Shown: positions 53,701-62,467, numbered from the stretch's first letter. The stretch is DNA of 64,000 nucleotides from Phallusia mammillata (GCA_003260075.1 QLIY01000177.1:80074-144073), one strand, 5' to 3'. Translations and numbers: made by a program. The notes: a model not told the origin generated them from the sequence alone.

Positions 53701-55821
53701 GCAGAAAGGTGATAAGTCACATATGGTTGGTCACATGTAATGCAAAGTGATTCTTTTTGACACCATCTTGATTGTTGTGATGTTTACAAATAAATAAACT
53801 TCGAAAACCGTTTTTAATGTCATACAGCCTTGTTAACAGAAATTTAACATCTTTGCACAAGAGGGGAATTGATTGACTTGGGACTGTTTTTATCATCGAC
53901 AATATGTCTAGAATTAGAAACTGAATCAAAGGTGTCTATTACCTAAAAGCCAAGAATATAGTCTACGATTTAAGGACATGTCTCTTCGTAAAATGCATTG
54001 AACAGCAGCTATCAGCAAACTGCAACAGTCTTCTTTGGACACAGGTATAGATGAGAGCGGACAAATCGAGATGAGAACATCAAAGGATGCCCGTTGAACC
54101 AGAACGCTTGCATCTTGAAAGCTTTCACATAAGGCCCTAACCTACGCACATAACCAACTAAAATTACAAATTTGGTAAAATATGAAAAAAAGATTTTAGA
54201 AGATGGGCTGTTACCAAAATTATAAAACTGCCGTATTTAATTTTGAAAAAGGTTTAACAAAAGTGTTTTTGTTACCATAACATTTATGTCTGAGCCAATT
54301 ATATAGAGTTGATCATCAGTAGTACGTCTTTTATCAAATCTTCTCAACACTAATTGTATAGCTGGAAGCCGGGCACTTGATGAACATAATATACTTCTCC
54401 AAATAGCACTGTAAAACTCAAGGTGCCCAACATTTCCACATAGCTTTTTCAAGATAACATCAACGCGATCAAAATACTCTGTACCCTCCTCAAGCCCTAA
54501 AAATAGATAATAATTGAAGTTATTTATACAAATCATTTTTCACCAGAAAACTTCATTATAAATGTTTCACATACACTAGTATGTGGAAAAATACACACAG
54601 ACATAAAGTTAAATGTAAGATGTATATTTAAAAATCATGTATATTTCTAGTGTAAATCATATTATGACAGGCCCATTAAAAGTATTGTACCGAACCATCT
54701 GGTCACCAAGCATTTCCATTTGACATGGGTTGGGCAAGATTGAAAAATACCATAGATAATGGAGTGAATATAGATTATGTACAATTCCTAATAAGGACGC
54801 ATAAATGCTATTAAACTACTAAAATACCTGGTAGTAATCCAACAACAATTCCATCAAGGCAGGTAATAATAGATTTTCCAAGCGGAAGAATGTGAGTTTC
54901 ATACAAGTTTAGCAGTACAGGTCGAACCTGCATAGAGGCATTGGAAAGAAGTGGAAATATTCCCGTGCTAAAACATACACATTGTTTAGGTGAAACACAC
55001 ATATTTGCAACTTGTCAAGTGTCTTGTTGAAAAAAAGAATTCAGTATGTTAATTTTCAACATATCAAAACAATGGACATATGTTGTCTGGATTTTCATTG
55101 ATACATAAAAAAAATGGAACATAAACTGACCCTTAAAAGTGTTGATCTGATAATTTTAACATTAGTATATTTTAACCCTCATTTTGAAAGCACCAAGCCA
55201 ATAAATATAAATAAGCTGTAGACACGGTATACTGTTTTGACCTAAAATGTCATATCAGTACAGCTGGTAAAGAAATAGGCCATATTGGCTAGTACACCAG
55301 GATGCATTCTGTTGACAGGCATTATACAATCATGCCAATGTGGACAAAAACTAGAAAATTATTATACAATTTAAATTGCTGCAAATCTATAAAATGTAAC
55401 TGCATAGTATATTTGATAAATCTGTGAAATAAAATACCTGTATATGTAGAGGTCAGTTTGCAGATATTTTTTTGTAATAATATTAAATATACAATCATAA
55501 ACTTGCAGCGCTTTGAGATGTACACCTCCAGGTAGAGCTGGATGCATACATTGTGCCAATCTTTTTCCAACTGTAATGCTTTTTGGTATTACCTTATACT
55601 TTGGATTAAGCACCTACAAAAAAGTTTTAAAACTCAAAGTTTCTCATCATAAATTAGATTTTATAGGTGGTTGTTTTTACCTTGTGCAGTTTGCCAAGAG
55701 CTGATATTAAATCTGCCCATTCACTTGAAGATTCAAAGTTTTTTAATGCTTTGTCAATGGCACTTATATAGTTGCGATATTTAGGATCATCCAATAGTGC
55801 ACTATCATGTGCAGAAAACAT
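11976..55821 (-). CDS. DOP1: DOP1/DOPEY orthologue, whole gene span (about 2,130 codons placed, 44 exons)
   Basis: DOP1 (human DOPEY1/2, yeast Dop1) is a large, mostly helical protein that works with Mon2 in endosome-to-Golgi traffic. The gene runs from ATG 55819-55821 to TGA 11976-11978. Conserved blocks appear in family order along the whole span, and nearly all junctions are GT-AG with matching phases. Three stretches are unresolved. The first is exon 18 to exon 19, across the jumbled 46.6-48.0 kb region. The second is exon 29 to exon 30, where a missing exon is implied by phase. The third is two exons containing long G runs. One intron (29555-40626) hosts the plus-strand sushi gene. The duplicated exons reported below are probably assembly copies. 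Vertebrate proteins are about 2,300-2,460 residues, so the placed exons cover most of it. Confidence 0.95.
14677..15970. repeat. direct duplication with an out-of-order DOP1 exon copy
   Basis: About 580 bases (14678-15256) recur at 15394-15970 with a handful of differences, for example TTTTAT versus TTTCAT near 14879/15594. The first copy begins immediately after a single n at 14677 and ends at the G10 run 15257-15266. Each copy contains the DOP1 exon [14 protein letters not shown] (14935-15084 and 15651-15800). The next exon in protein order sits between the copies, so only the right-hand copy is in a usable order. Confidence 0.9.
16010..16265. repeat. direct duplication around the G10 run 16130-16139
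   Basis: About 120 bases are repeated before and after G10. The right copy forms the 3' end of the DOP1 exon 16250-16461, and the left copy is a truncated duplicate. Confidence 0.8.
16785..16825. other. G41 run inside a DOP1 exon (probable filled gap)
   Basis: The run interrupts the exon 16756-16901 between codons for ILTAVT and NTTPYLRNH. In the family these two segments are almost adjacent. On the coding strand it reads as 13 in-frame prolines, which happens to keep the frame and could fool a gene predictor. Confidence 0.75.
17208..18641. repeat. jumbled copies of DOP1 3' exons and introns
   Basis: 17208-17415 is a copy of 12013-12221 (last DOP1 exon plus intron) and ends at a single n (17416). 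After that comes a copy of the 18076-18246 region. Two copies of one exon end (17694-17757 and 17935-18002) are separated by G89. 18375-18501 copies 18689-18812 between two G10 runs. This is best explained as unmerged haplotype contigs placed side by side. Confidence 0.85.
17758..17846. other. G89 run (probable filled gap)
   Basis: This is the longest homopolymer in the window. It is flanked by two copies of the same DOP1 exon end and splice donor region. Neighbouring runs are at 17594-17603 (G10), 18003-18038 (G36), 18365-18374 (G10) and 18502-18511 (G10). Confidence 0.75.
22138..46255 (-). CDS. DOP1: DOP1 central region, exons 19-30
   Basis: Exons are 46175-46255, 45613-45717, 43934-44072, 43390-43536, 42941-43062, 42102-42312, 41476-41525 (second copy at 41653-41702), 40627-40712, 29442-29554, 28208-28378, 24174-24279 and 22138-22281. 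Family landmarks include [17 protein letters not shown], then [32 protein letters not shown], and [20 protein letters not shown] followed by RNLENA. The exon at 46175-46255 must be read in phase 2 to join the next exon, but exon 18 ends in phase 1. Something is therefore missing between 46.3 and 48.0 kb, exactly where repeated, gap-ridden sequence lies. Exon 29 ends in phase 1 while exon 30 starts in phase 0, which implies an unplaced exon between 22.3 and 24.2 kb. Confidence 0.88.
25880..26150. repeat. direct duplication around G11 (25997-26007)
   Basis: About 120 bases (25872-25996) recur after the G run (26008-26145) with a few single-base differences. It lies in a DOP1 intron and has no coding content. 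Confidence 0.8.
27295..27825. mobile_element. non-autonomous hAT element with an internal G83 run
   Basis: The terminal inverted repeat CAGTGGTTCCCAACC (left) pairs with GGTTGGGAACCACTG (right). The 8-bp target duplication CTCTAGAA is perfect (27287-27294 and 27826-27833). Sub-terminal GGGGTCCGCGGACC-like blocks are typical of Charlie-like hAT elements. G83 at 27335-27417 probably replaces unsequenced interior. The element lies in a DOP1 intron. Confidence 0.88.
31367..35594 (+). CDS. secreted single-sushi protein with six-Cys C-terminal segment (206 aa), nested in a DOP1 intron
   Basis: Four exons join in phase by GT-AG: 31367-31418, 34828-35090, 35166-35364 and 35488-35594 (TAA 35592-35594). 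Residues 1-18 form a signal peptide with hydrophobic core LLAFVAALL. Residues about 23-98 are sushi/CCP-like: a first Cys, then [11 protein letters not shown], then [13 protein letters not shown]. Two extra cysteines (DMTCDAD and VSCTF) could form a third bond. A charged, Lys/Glu-rich linker follows, then [10 protein letters not shown], which contains RVKR, a furin-type cleavage motif. After it come about 55 residues with six cysteines spaced C-x5-C-x8-C-x22-C-x2-C-x4-C. I do not recognise this tail. It could be a processed peptide ligand or an adhesion/immune factor; function is not established. It lies on the strand opposite its host gene, in the intron 29555-40626. Confidence 0.8.
31636..31825. 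repeat. direct duplication around the G10 run 31733-31742
   Basis: About 85 bases (GCTGAATCACTGTGATAATTG onward) are repeated on both sides of G10. The right copy lacks a short TTGTCACA-type segment, consistent with an allelic indel. Confidence 0.8.
34269..34367 (+). CDS. possible alternative first exon of the sushi gene
   Basis: An ATG at 34269 opens a second, strongly hydrophobic leader ([20 protein letters not shown]). It reaches MTPG followed by a GTGATA donor near 34367. The phase (one base left over) matches the exon at 34828, just as the upstream first exon does. The donor is weaker than the AAAG-GTGAGG of the 31367 exon. It may be an alternative promoter product or chance. Confidence 0.35.
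35829..35834 (+). terminator. candidate poly(A) signal of the sushi gene
   Basis: AATAAA lies about 235 bases after the stop codon, in AT-rich sequence. Confidence 0.5.
36262..36338. other. G77 run (probable filled gap)
   Basis: A homopolymer in the large DOP1 intron downstream of the sushi gene. I see no duplicated flanks, consistent with a true gap of estimated size. Confidence 0.7.
39111..39265. mobile_element. possible Tc1/mariner-type MITE
   Basis: The block runs from TA-CAGTAATACTG to TTTGACTG-TA, with internal repeats of a GGTGGCATAGTATCAAGG-like motif. The right end, read inverted as CAGTCAAACTTCGATAC, resembles TIRs of pogo/Tigger-like families, which duplicate TA. The left end matches only poorly, so this is tentative. 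Confidence 0.35.
39720..39870. repeat. direct duplication around the G10 run 39794-39803
   Basis: About 60 bases (AACATCCATCATTATTGTGCC onward) are present on both sides of G10. It is intronic. Confidence 0.75.
41455..41795. repeat. direct duplication around G11 (41617-41627), duplicating a DOP1 exon
   Basis: About 160 bases are repeated. Both copies hold the same 50-bp DOP1 exon (41476-41525 and 41653-41702) with intact splice sites. Only one copy fits the reading frame of the full transcript. The few differences look allelic. Confidence 0.85.
43677..43860. repeat. direct duplication around G12 (43764-43775)
   Basis: About 75 bases (CCATATAATACATAACGCC onward) are repeated, with one or two substitutions. 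It is a DOP1 intron; open frames reading across it are artefacts. Confidence 0.8.
44370..44560. repeat. direct duplication around the G10 run 44455-44464
   Basis: About 80 bases (GTAGAAACGTTA onward) recur after G10, with small differences. Intronic. Confidence 0.75.
44768..44935. repeat. direct duplication around the G10 run 44841-44850
   Basis: About 70 bases (TATCCCGGAACGTGATGTTACG versus ATATCCCGGACATGATGTTACG and onward) occur twice. Intronic. Confidence 0.75.
46612..48030. repeat. three partial copies of one DOP1 intron segment, with and without a transposon
   Basis: The segment GACTTCTTTTCGAAAACC to TTTTGACTAATTT appears at 46617-46762 (no insertion). It appears again from 46775 (with the element 46883-47339) and partly at 47692-47739. 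The following segment (GTGCAAATGA..CAATGAAAGC to AACATACCAGCAT) appears at 47423-47658 and 47787-48028. Separators are G10 runs, G47 (47740-47786) and n characters at 47088 and 47332. Confidence 0.85.
46883..47339. mobile_element. MITE-like element with TAGTGATGGGACGA ends
   Basis: The left end TAGTGATGGGACGATACC pairs with a right end ..ATCACTA, seen best at 47671-47691 as GGGTACTCGTCCCATCACTA. The 8-bp target duplication ATAATGGA is perfect (46875-46882 and 47340-47347). The interior is rich in GATACCGAGTACCGATACC repeats. It also contains CAGGGGTCACCAAAGTCCGG, an end resembling another hAT family, so a nested insertion is possible. G10 and two n characters inside show that it is incompletely assembled. 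Confidence 0.8.
48024..55821 (-). CDS. DOP1: DOP1 N-terminal third, exons 1-18
   Basis: Exons are 55681-55821, 55438-55613, 54828-54967, 54276-54496, 53943-54141, 53479-53636, 53185-53291, 52923-53102, 52737-52830, 52501-52665, 51657-51799, 51459-51595, 51047-51194, 50834-50976, 50178-50308, 49701-49829, 49270-49382 and 48024-48247. The highly conserved Dopey N-terminal domain is clear: [76 protein letters not shown] and a [17 protein letters not shown] block. Later landmarks are [14 protein letters not shown], the [12 protein letters not shown] segment and [16 protein letters not shown]. Phases agree at every junction in this block. The start Met aligns with the vertebrate start, about seven residues before the conserved DPKYRNY. 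Confidence 0.94.
48310..48480. repeat. direct duplication around the G10 run 48394-48403
   Basis: About 75 bases (TTAGATTATTTATTCAAAAACC onward) are repeated with one substitution. DOP1 intron. Confidence 0.8.
48840..49211. mobile_element. non-autonomous hAT element, 372 bp
   Basis: Ends are CAGTGGTTCTCAACC and GGTTGAGAACCACTG. The 8-bp target duplication is CTTTAAGT/CTTTGAGT (one mismatch), at 48832-48839 and 49212-49219. Sub-terminal GGGTCCGCAAAG and GGGGTCCGCAAAGG blocks are inverted copies. It sits in a DOP1 intron and has no coding capacity. Confidence 0.9.
49925..50235. repeat. direct duplication around the G10 run 50066-50075, duplicating part of a DOP1 exon
   Basis: About 140 bases recur. 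50021-50065 is a truncated copy of the 3' end of the exon 50178-50308 ([14 protein letters not shown]), with its own splice donor. The copies differ by a few bases and a short insertion. Confidence 0.85.
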
Positions 55822-57932
55822 ATCTCAGTTTAAAACATATCTCAAATTGACAACCTGTTCGATGATGTGAAACCTAAATATAAAAGTCAAAAGGTTCAAA
55901 CAACAACAGTCATATTTCTTATTGTGTTGGTTTGTTAAACTTAATCATGACCATAATATGAATCATAACATAAAAATATACAAAAAAAATAGTGTGCCTT
56001 GTAAAATGCACCCTGTTCAGTATTTGTTCAATTGAAATGTTTCAGGCAAAATTGATCTCACAAACACCACTTCAAACCTATGATAACAATACATTTATTG
56101 AGACACAAAAACTACAAAACAAAGTGCAACTTTGTTCTACGCATGGGCATTGAAATGCGAAATAAATCTAAACAGGTCGAAACATGTAACTTCATGTAAT
56201 ACCAAAGTCGTGTTTGGCAGTTATTGTTTGTATTAGCTTGATGTTTAGGCTGAACGTCACATCTACAAGTCCTGTAACTTCTCATCCTTATAAATCCGAA
56301 TCATTCGCAAAAACTTTCAAATACAAAAAGGGATTTCCCCCAATCGATTAACCGTAATGTCATTGTAGGGCATTTGTGCTTTATGGTCCCATTGCCTTTA
56401 TTATAATTTCTGCATCAACATAAAGAAAATGCCTAAAAAATGTTTAGATTTAGAAATAAAATAATGAATGATGAATAGAAACTTTTTTTGCCAAACATAT
56501 TGTAAAGAATATTCAAAAAAAAATACTCTGCTAGAGAGCGACAAAGCGACAAAGTAGTTGTCATGTGATTTTTTACAAACAGCTAACAGCACGACATGAC
56601 CATAAACCACAAATAGGCTACTGTAGTATCATTAGATAAACGCATGCGGACCGGTATTCTAAATGTAACGTCATAACACTCGAATTCGTGCTAAAACACC
56701 CCGGTTAGTTAAAATTGCTTATAGCCGTGTTCGTTGTATCAATTAGGACATAAAATATAAACATTATAAGCTTCTTTGCCGTAACAAAAGGATTCGACAC
56801 GTTTTGACAGCCACGAAAAACTGATCGCATTTTACTTCCAGGGTTCTATTAACCCATGCAAATAGACACTTTGACATACTTAAATGTGTACATAGGTTAT
56901 GTCAGCAGTTCTTGTGCTTGACCTACAGCGATGCTGCATTATATATTTTGTACTTTTGTAGCAATGTGTATTTTATATTTTTTTTGTGTTTTTATGAAAG
57001 TTTTCGGCAATATACGTATTCCAAATATGGGTAGGCGTTACGACTTTATAAGTAGCCTACATCAAAGGTCACATTACACAAGATTAAAGGCGTAGCTTAA
57101 AAGGAGATGAAGTATAAAATTAAGTATAACGTAACTGACTTTCTCCAAAAGAAAGAACTAGCATGCTTTTTTGCAGTAGCCTATAAAACAACACACAAAC
57201 AGATATAAAATAGACATTGCTACACTTTCAATAGTACCAAATGCCATTAGTTCATCGACTTGTTTGAAACGTTTATCATAAAATATCTTTCTGTATATGT
57301 TGTTGGGAAAGTAAGTCTTTGTGAAAGTTATCAGTCCACAAAAGTTAAAAATTTCATGTGGGAGACTGAAAAAATTGGTTAGTCCAGCTTGTGCGTCTCA
57401 GTTTTACATCACACTAAATGACGCCTAAAATGTTTGAACAGCTCTTGGTGCTAGCTATTGAACCACAGTTTGACGTTAAATTGTTGCGATGAAAAACTTT
57501 ACACTAAAACATGCCCGTTAAAGTGGGAACCACAACCCAGCGGTTAACGGTTTTTTACTCTTTTCCGCCTATTTTATGTTTAAAAGAACTGTGAATCGCC
57601 AAGAGAAGGCAAAAAAATAGGCACATGCTATACAAGGTCTAGACAACTATTGATTTCAGAGACGTGAGCGTGTTCAAACATATCGGTTGCTCCGTATCAA
57701 TCTCTGTGCTTTTATGGTCAGAAAAATGTAACAATAGTATCCTGTTCATCGACTATCGGTAAAAGATATTAATCTCAAAACAGGCGGGATAGTGATGCAG
57801 CCTAAACGACCGCAAAATTGTCTGACTGGAAAATCTTTTGTGTTTGGGGTATGATTTTTTAGGAGCCGAAGTCTTCTTTTAAACACGTTCATTACATGTT
57901 TAAAGTGGCAGAAGAGCGAGCACTTGACTTAC
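55822..57932. other. DOP1 upstream region
   Basis: No coding exon is supported here. The sequence CATCGAACAG-GTTGTCAATTTG upstream of the DOP1 start (near 55858 on the plus strand) looks like a splice acceptor. The DOP1 5' untranslated region may therefore begin in a separate upstream exon. Confidence 0.4.
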
Positions 57933-58079
57933 TTGAAAAACTGAGCATAATAGAGATAGCTTCGACATGCTGGTAAGGGTCGACTCATCCCGACATGGAA
58001 AAGCGCGGCACACTTCAGTGAAAAGTTTCTGTAAACTCTGTGCTATTCTCACGCACGAAGTAGCAAAAGTTTGAAGCAT
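57933..58079 (-). CDS. orphan open exon upstream of DOP1 (49 codons, strong donor)
   Basis: It is open from an ATG (58077-58079) and reads MLQTFATSCVRIAQSLQKLF, ending SLLCSVFQ at a consensus CAA-GTAAGT donor. The residue composition looks protein-like. I cannot place the next exon. It may be an alternative DOP1 5' exon carrying an upstream reading frame, the first exon of a small unknown gene, or chance. Confidence 0.35.
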
Positions 58080-58454
58080 TTTACATGATTTTGCAAAAAG
58101 TTGTTAAGCTATGGTGCACAAAACACATAAAGTTAAATGCGCACTATTTTCAAAGTGTTATTTTTAGATGTTAGCAGTGCTCTAAATATCGAAAATACAT
58201 TTTTGAGCGGCAATGTTGACATCAGATGTTATCCTGAAGTGGTTGGAAACAGAGTGATGATCCGACTAGTTGCTCTTGACTGATACTCACTTGACACTCG
58301 TCGGCTGCAATAAGAAAGCTTTTCGTGGATTACGCATCTTCGAGCATCGAAATAGCAAGCACTTCTGGTTGTTTGCGGCGAAGCTGCCTTGCGCCGATCA
58401 CCAGCTAGCTATAGGGGCCACACTCAGCATTCCGTTCGTTGAGTTGTGAAATTT

Positions 58455-58660
58455 GCCAGTCAGGATAAAATGATATTTTTTAACGGCAAGTTATTGGCAT
58501 CACTGCAAAGCGTTGCCATAACTCGCAGAATATGTCACACATGGTTTTTCTGTGGGGGGGGGGTCAGTCAGGATAAAATGATAGTTTTTAACAGCAAATT
58601 ATTGGCATCACTACAAAGCGTTGCCATAACTCGCAGAATATGTCACACATGGTTTTTCTG
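58455..58660. repeat. direct duplication around G10 (58554-58563)
   Basis: About 95 bases (GTCAGGATAAAATGATA onward) occur twice with three or four substitutions. An open frame across both copies arises only from this artefact. Confidence 0.8.
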
Positions 58661-58781
58661 TCAGCTCCTAAAGACATGTTGTCTATATGTTAATGGACAA
58701 GGCTTCGTAGAAGATAGTTTGATAAGGTTAGCAAAGAATTGTTTTTTAAACTGACACAACATAACATTCTGTTTCTATTAG

Positions 58782-61700
58782 ACCGAGACGTTCGCTTTCC
58801 ACAGCGGAGGCAAAGCTGGTTTTAGACGCACACAATGAGCATCGAGCAACTATTGGGGATGAAGGTGAGGAACCCATCCCCGCAAATATGAAGTTCATGG
58901 TATGTTGTCTATAACTGATATTGAAAGCTATTATTTTTATGTAGATGTGGGAACCTTAAAACTTTCGATAGCGGTAACCTGAATCATTGCTCGTTGTATA
59001 TCTTTTACAAAGTATAATATTGGTAAAATAAAATATTGGTAAACAGTACATTTTACGTTAATCTTTTACAGTGCTAAACTTTCAATTTTATTAAAAAAAT
59101 TTTACATTACTATCCATGTAGCCTACTTTAACTTTTTTTTAAATGCAAAAAGTTTCTATCCTTCTATGATTGTTTTAAAGATTTAACGTAAAAATTGAAA
59201 AGTTTATATTCTGTGTATTTATTTGTAGACTTGGGATGACGGGCTTGCAGTCAATTCTCTAGAATATTCAAAAAAATGTGTTTTTGAACATAGTGAACTG
59301 GGGGCAAGACGAACACCACAACTTAACGTTAGTACAGCAGATCCACTTCTAGAATTGCAGCGTAACATGCCACATCTTTTTTCAAACAAATAACTCAATA
59401 ATTTGACAAATTATTATACTGTAGCAAACAACATAATCTCCTATATGCTTTGCCGTCGCTTGTCGACATTCGTGGAATTAATGCTCATCCGGGGGGGGGG
59501 ACCACATATTTTTTCAGACAAATAACTCCATAATTTGACAAATAATTATACTGTAGCAAACAACATAATCTCCGATATGCTTTGCCGTCGCTTGTCGACA
59601 TTCGTGGAATTAATGCTCATCCATCACGCTTACGCTCCGAACCAATAATGTTGACATATTTGATATTACTGTTTACAAATGAACCATAAGTTCTTGCCTG
59701 TGACGTAAAAGAAGGATTATGGTGTGAAAATCCCATTGGGTCTTGCGCCGAAACAAATAGGATATGTACAATTACAAAATTCCTTATTGCAGAAAGACAA
59801 CGGCGAAAACCTTTGGGCTCTTAGTGGCCTGCTCGCCTCCGATTTTGATCCCCTTCGGGCGGTCAGTGTTTGGTTTAACGAATACGCATATTACGAATTT
59901 TACAACGACTCGTGTGAGCCAGGCAAAAAGTGCGGCCATTATACACAGGTTTGAAAACAACGCAATGGTACAGTTGCATAAACTAACTATAAACGTATTT
60001 TTTTATCTAAAGCTCGTTTGGGCGAACTCACATAAACTTGGATGTGGATGGACGGTATGTAGACGGCTGCTTGCGTACGGTACTTATTTGGACAACGCGC
60101 TGTACATGGTTTGTCAGTATGCACCAGGGTAAGAGCATGTTCTAAACCAGTGGTTCTCAAAGTATGGGTCGCGACCCAAACATGGGGGGGGGGGGTAAAT
60201 AGGATATATACAATTACAAAATTCCTTCTTGCAGAAAGACAACGGTGAAAATCTTTGGGCTCTTAGTGGCCTGCTTGCCTCCGATTTTGATCCCCTTCGG
60301 GCGGTCAGTGTTTGGTTTAACGAATACGCATATTACGAATTTTACAACGACTCGTGTGAGCCAGGCAAAAAGTGCGGCCATTATACACAGGTTTGAAAAC
60401 AACGCAATGGTACAGTTGCATAAACTAACTATAAACGTATTTTTTATCTAAAGCTTGTTTGGGCGAACTCACATAAACTTGGATGTGGATGGACGGTATG
60501 TAGACGGCTGCTTGCGTACGGTACTTATTTGGACAACGCGCTGTACATGGTTTGTCAGTATGCACCAGGGTAAGAGCATGTTCTAAACCAGTGGTTCTCA
60601 AAGTATGGGTCGCGACCCAAACATGGGTCGCGCAGGGTCAAAAAATGAGTCGCGCTGCGGTGATTCCATTCTGCCCAAACGAACTATTACTGTATTAAGT
60701 AAACACAAACGAATTTTCTTAATGAAGTAGTAAAGTCACCTCATTTGACACGTTGTTCAGTAAATGAACCAATCATTACAACATACCGACAATAGCCTTT
60801 CAATTTTACTGTTACGCACATAGCGATTGTAACGTCATAGCACGGGGAATAAAAGGACAAGGTAATCTTGCGAAACTAGACGATGGAGATGTAACAGTTA
60901 GCGTTTAAGGATTATTAAGTATTCATACAAGGAAACTTTTTAGATTTGGGATTCACTTCTATCAATGATCATGGTGCTGCAAAGCCACAATGTGTGTTTT
61001 GTTATGCAGTGTTGTCAAACGAATCGACCTCGTTAAGCCTGCAGCCATTTAGACATGGGCAGACTCCTATGCGGCGACGGCGTGGCCTCGAAATTGCAGT
61101 TCGGCTCGTTAATAAGAATATTTAAATTTTTTGATGTTTGAGGCTTGGGTCGTGAGATATTCATAAAACTCAGATTTGGGTCGCGGTCAAAAAAGTTTGA
61201 GAACCACTGTTTTAAACATTATAGCGAAAACAAATAACAGTGAACAAGTGCTTGTTCGGGCAGCGGCAACGTTTTAGGTGAGCAACTATACAAAGTGGGT
61301 GATAGATGTTCCCTTTGTGATGAGGGCGACACGTGCCCAAACGGAACCTTATGCCGTAAGCTCGAAATTTTGTTGGTTGTATATTGATGTTTGCTATAAG
61401 ATAAACATATGTGTTTCAGATAATGAGGCAAGGGACAAAATCATACCGCTTGAAAGCAAGGCTGGTGAGTTGTCTTAGTTAAGATTTGGGCAAATATTTG
61501 AGTCCTGCAAAATTACCAAGTCAATTTCTGAGATTTTAACAAAATATCCAACAAGCAATTAAGTCAGTGCAATTTATGTTGATTTACAGACAAATATTAA
61601 ACAGTTTACAATGGCACCCCTGTGTGCGGAACTGCTGGTCTACACTGGCCTGATTTTGGATACTTGTGTTTGTCCAAACACATTTCTTTTAACATGATTC

Positions 61701-62254
61701 AGATAGACGCAGTTATATTTTTTTCGGCAGTAAAATAAAATGAATAAGTTGGAAAGTCAAGTGGGACGAAAACGCGGGTCGCATAAGTTAGAGTTGAGCT
61801 TTTTCTTGTCCTCTCACATGGGTTAAAAATCTACTTTGAATGCATGAGTATTTAAAAAAGTTGCTCACATTTGTTTGCCGCAGTTGCTTCATAGAAGATT
61901 ATCACTTTTGTGTTGCAGACGCTACTGCTGGAATTGTTGTCGGAGTGGTATTGTTTCTGGTCGCAGCAGGTGGATGTGTATACCTGATATATATACATGA
62001 CCTTCAATCCACTTTTCGAGCTGCGACTTGGCGTCGACGAAGGAGAGTTTCGTCTGCAGCAAATTTGCAAGTTATATTTTTATTTTTGTTTTTTAACGCA
62101 TATTTTTATGCATTGTTTCGTCTACAGGAAAGATGAAGAATACTCGTCAGAAAATAACAATGAAGGAAAGGTGGGTAAGAAGATGACGATGTCCGAATCG
62201 CGTGGAGCTCGGATTGCTTCAATTACTTTGGACACAGCAAACTCTCCAGATTAA
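58782..62254 (+). CDS. CAP/SCP-domain type I membrane protein (CRISP/GLIPR1-like), 5' exon not found
   Basis: CAP proteins are secreted or membrane-tethered, with a conserved alpha-beta-alpha sandwich; functions vary. Exons are 58782-58899 (DAHNEHRATIG), 59229-59327 (TWDDGLAVNSLEYSKKC), 59793-59948 and 60013-60128, or equivalently the second copies 60235-60390 and 60454-60569. Next come 61278-61355 (Cys-rich YKVGDRCSLCDEGDTCPNG), 61420-61464, 61919 to about 62070 (transmembrane AGIVVGVVLFLVAAGGC then RRRRR) and a tail exon from 62128. CAP signatures GHYTQLVWANSHKLGCGW and YMVCQYAPG are present. The signal-peptide exon is not identified. The 60128/60569 to 61278 junction is out of phase as read (two bases left over, then TGA), so a small exon is probably missing. 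The tail either ends almost at once (ER-stop) or continues about 41 residues to 62254, depending on the donor used. Confidence 0.85.
59370..59630. repeat. direct duplication around G10 (59491-59500)
   Basis: About 120 bases (CCACATCTTTTTTCAAACAAATAAC versus CCACATATTTTTTCAGACAAATAAC onward) recur. It is an intron of the CAP gene. Confidence 0.8.
59755..60625. repeat. duplicated CAP exons 3-4 around G12 (60184-60195)
   Basis: About 430 bases containing two CAP exons occur twice, more than 97% identical, with silent differences such as GGCGAAAACC/GGTGAAAATC. The left copy stops in the first 35 bases of the hAT element and then runs into G12. The right copy continues into the full element. This fits an assembly overlap rather than a tandem exon duplication. 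Confidence 0.88.
60589..61209. mobile_element. hAT (Charlie-like) deletion derivative in a CAP-gene intron
   Basis: Ends are CAGTGGTTCTCAAAGTATG and ..AAAGTTTGAGAACCACTG, with sub-terminal GGGTCGCG repeats. The 8-bp target duplication is TTCTAAAC/TTTTAAAC (60581-60588 and 61210-61217). The interior retains transposase coding sequence at about 60949-61062. Confidence 0.9.
60949..61062 (+). pseudogene. hAT transposase N-terminal fragment
   Basis: An open stretch reads GFTSINDHGAAKPQCVFCYA then VLSNESTSLSLQPFRHG. This matches the zinc-finger-like N-terminus (PQCVxCxxVLSNES) of Charlie/ZBED5-type hAT transposases. The catalytic remainder is absent, so it is not functional. Confidence 0.75.
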
Positions 62255-62461
62255 TCCGAAAACATGGCATTTTTTTATTTTGACGATTCCAAGCTTGTAA
62301 GGCTTGAAGATGAATTGCAGTAATCAATACACAGTATGCTTGCTTTAGCAAAACCGTTTGCCGATGTCCCTGAGCATCACATTTACTATAGTGGCTTTGT
62401 AGTATACACTTTTGTTATCAACATTTCAATTCGATTTGCTATTTTTAGCAATTGTTCGAAC

Positions 62462-62467
62462 AATAAA
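62462..62467 (+). terminator. candidate poly(A) signal of the CAP gene
   Basis: AATAAA lies about 208 bases past the distal stop codon (62252-62254). Confidence 0.5.

Noticed and set aside
53717-53929. 70-codon minus-strand frame between DOP1 exons 5 and 6
   Set aside because: Exons 5 and 6 join in phase without it, and it has no counterpart in the family.
58446-58754. 102-codon plus-strand frame upstream of the CAP gene
   Set aside because: It spans a G10 junction with a repeated segment, has no signal peptide and no donor matching the CAP exon.
60013-60569. tandem exon duplication in the CAP gene
   Set aside because: The copies are nearly identical and separated by G12, as at every other assembly junction; alternative exon use is less likely.
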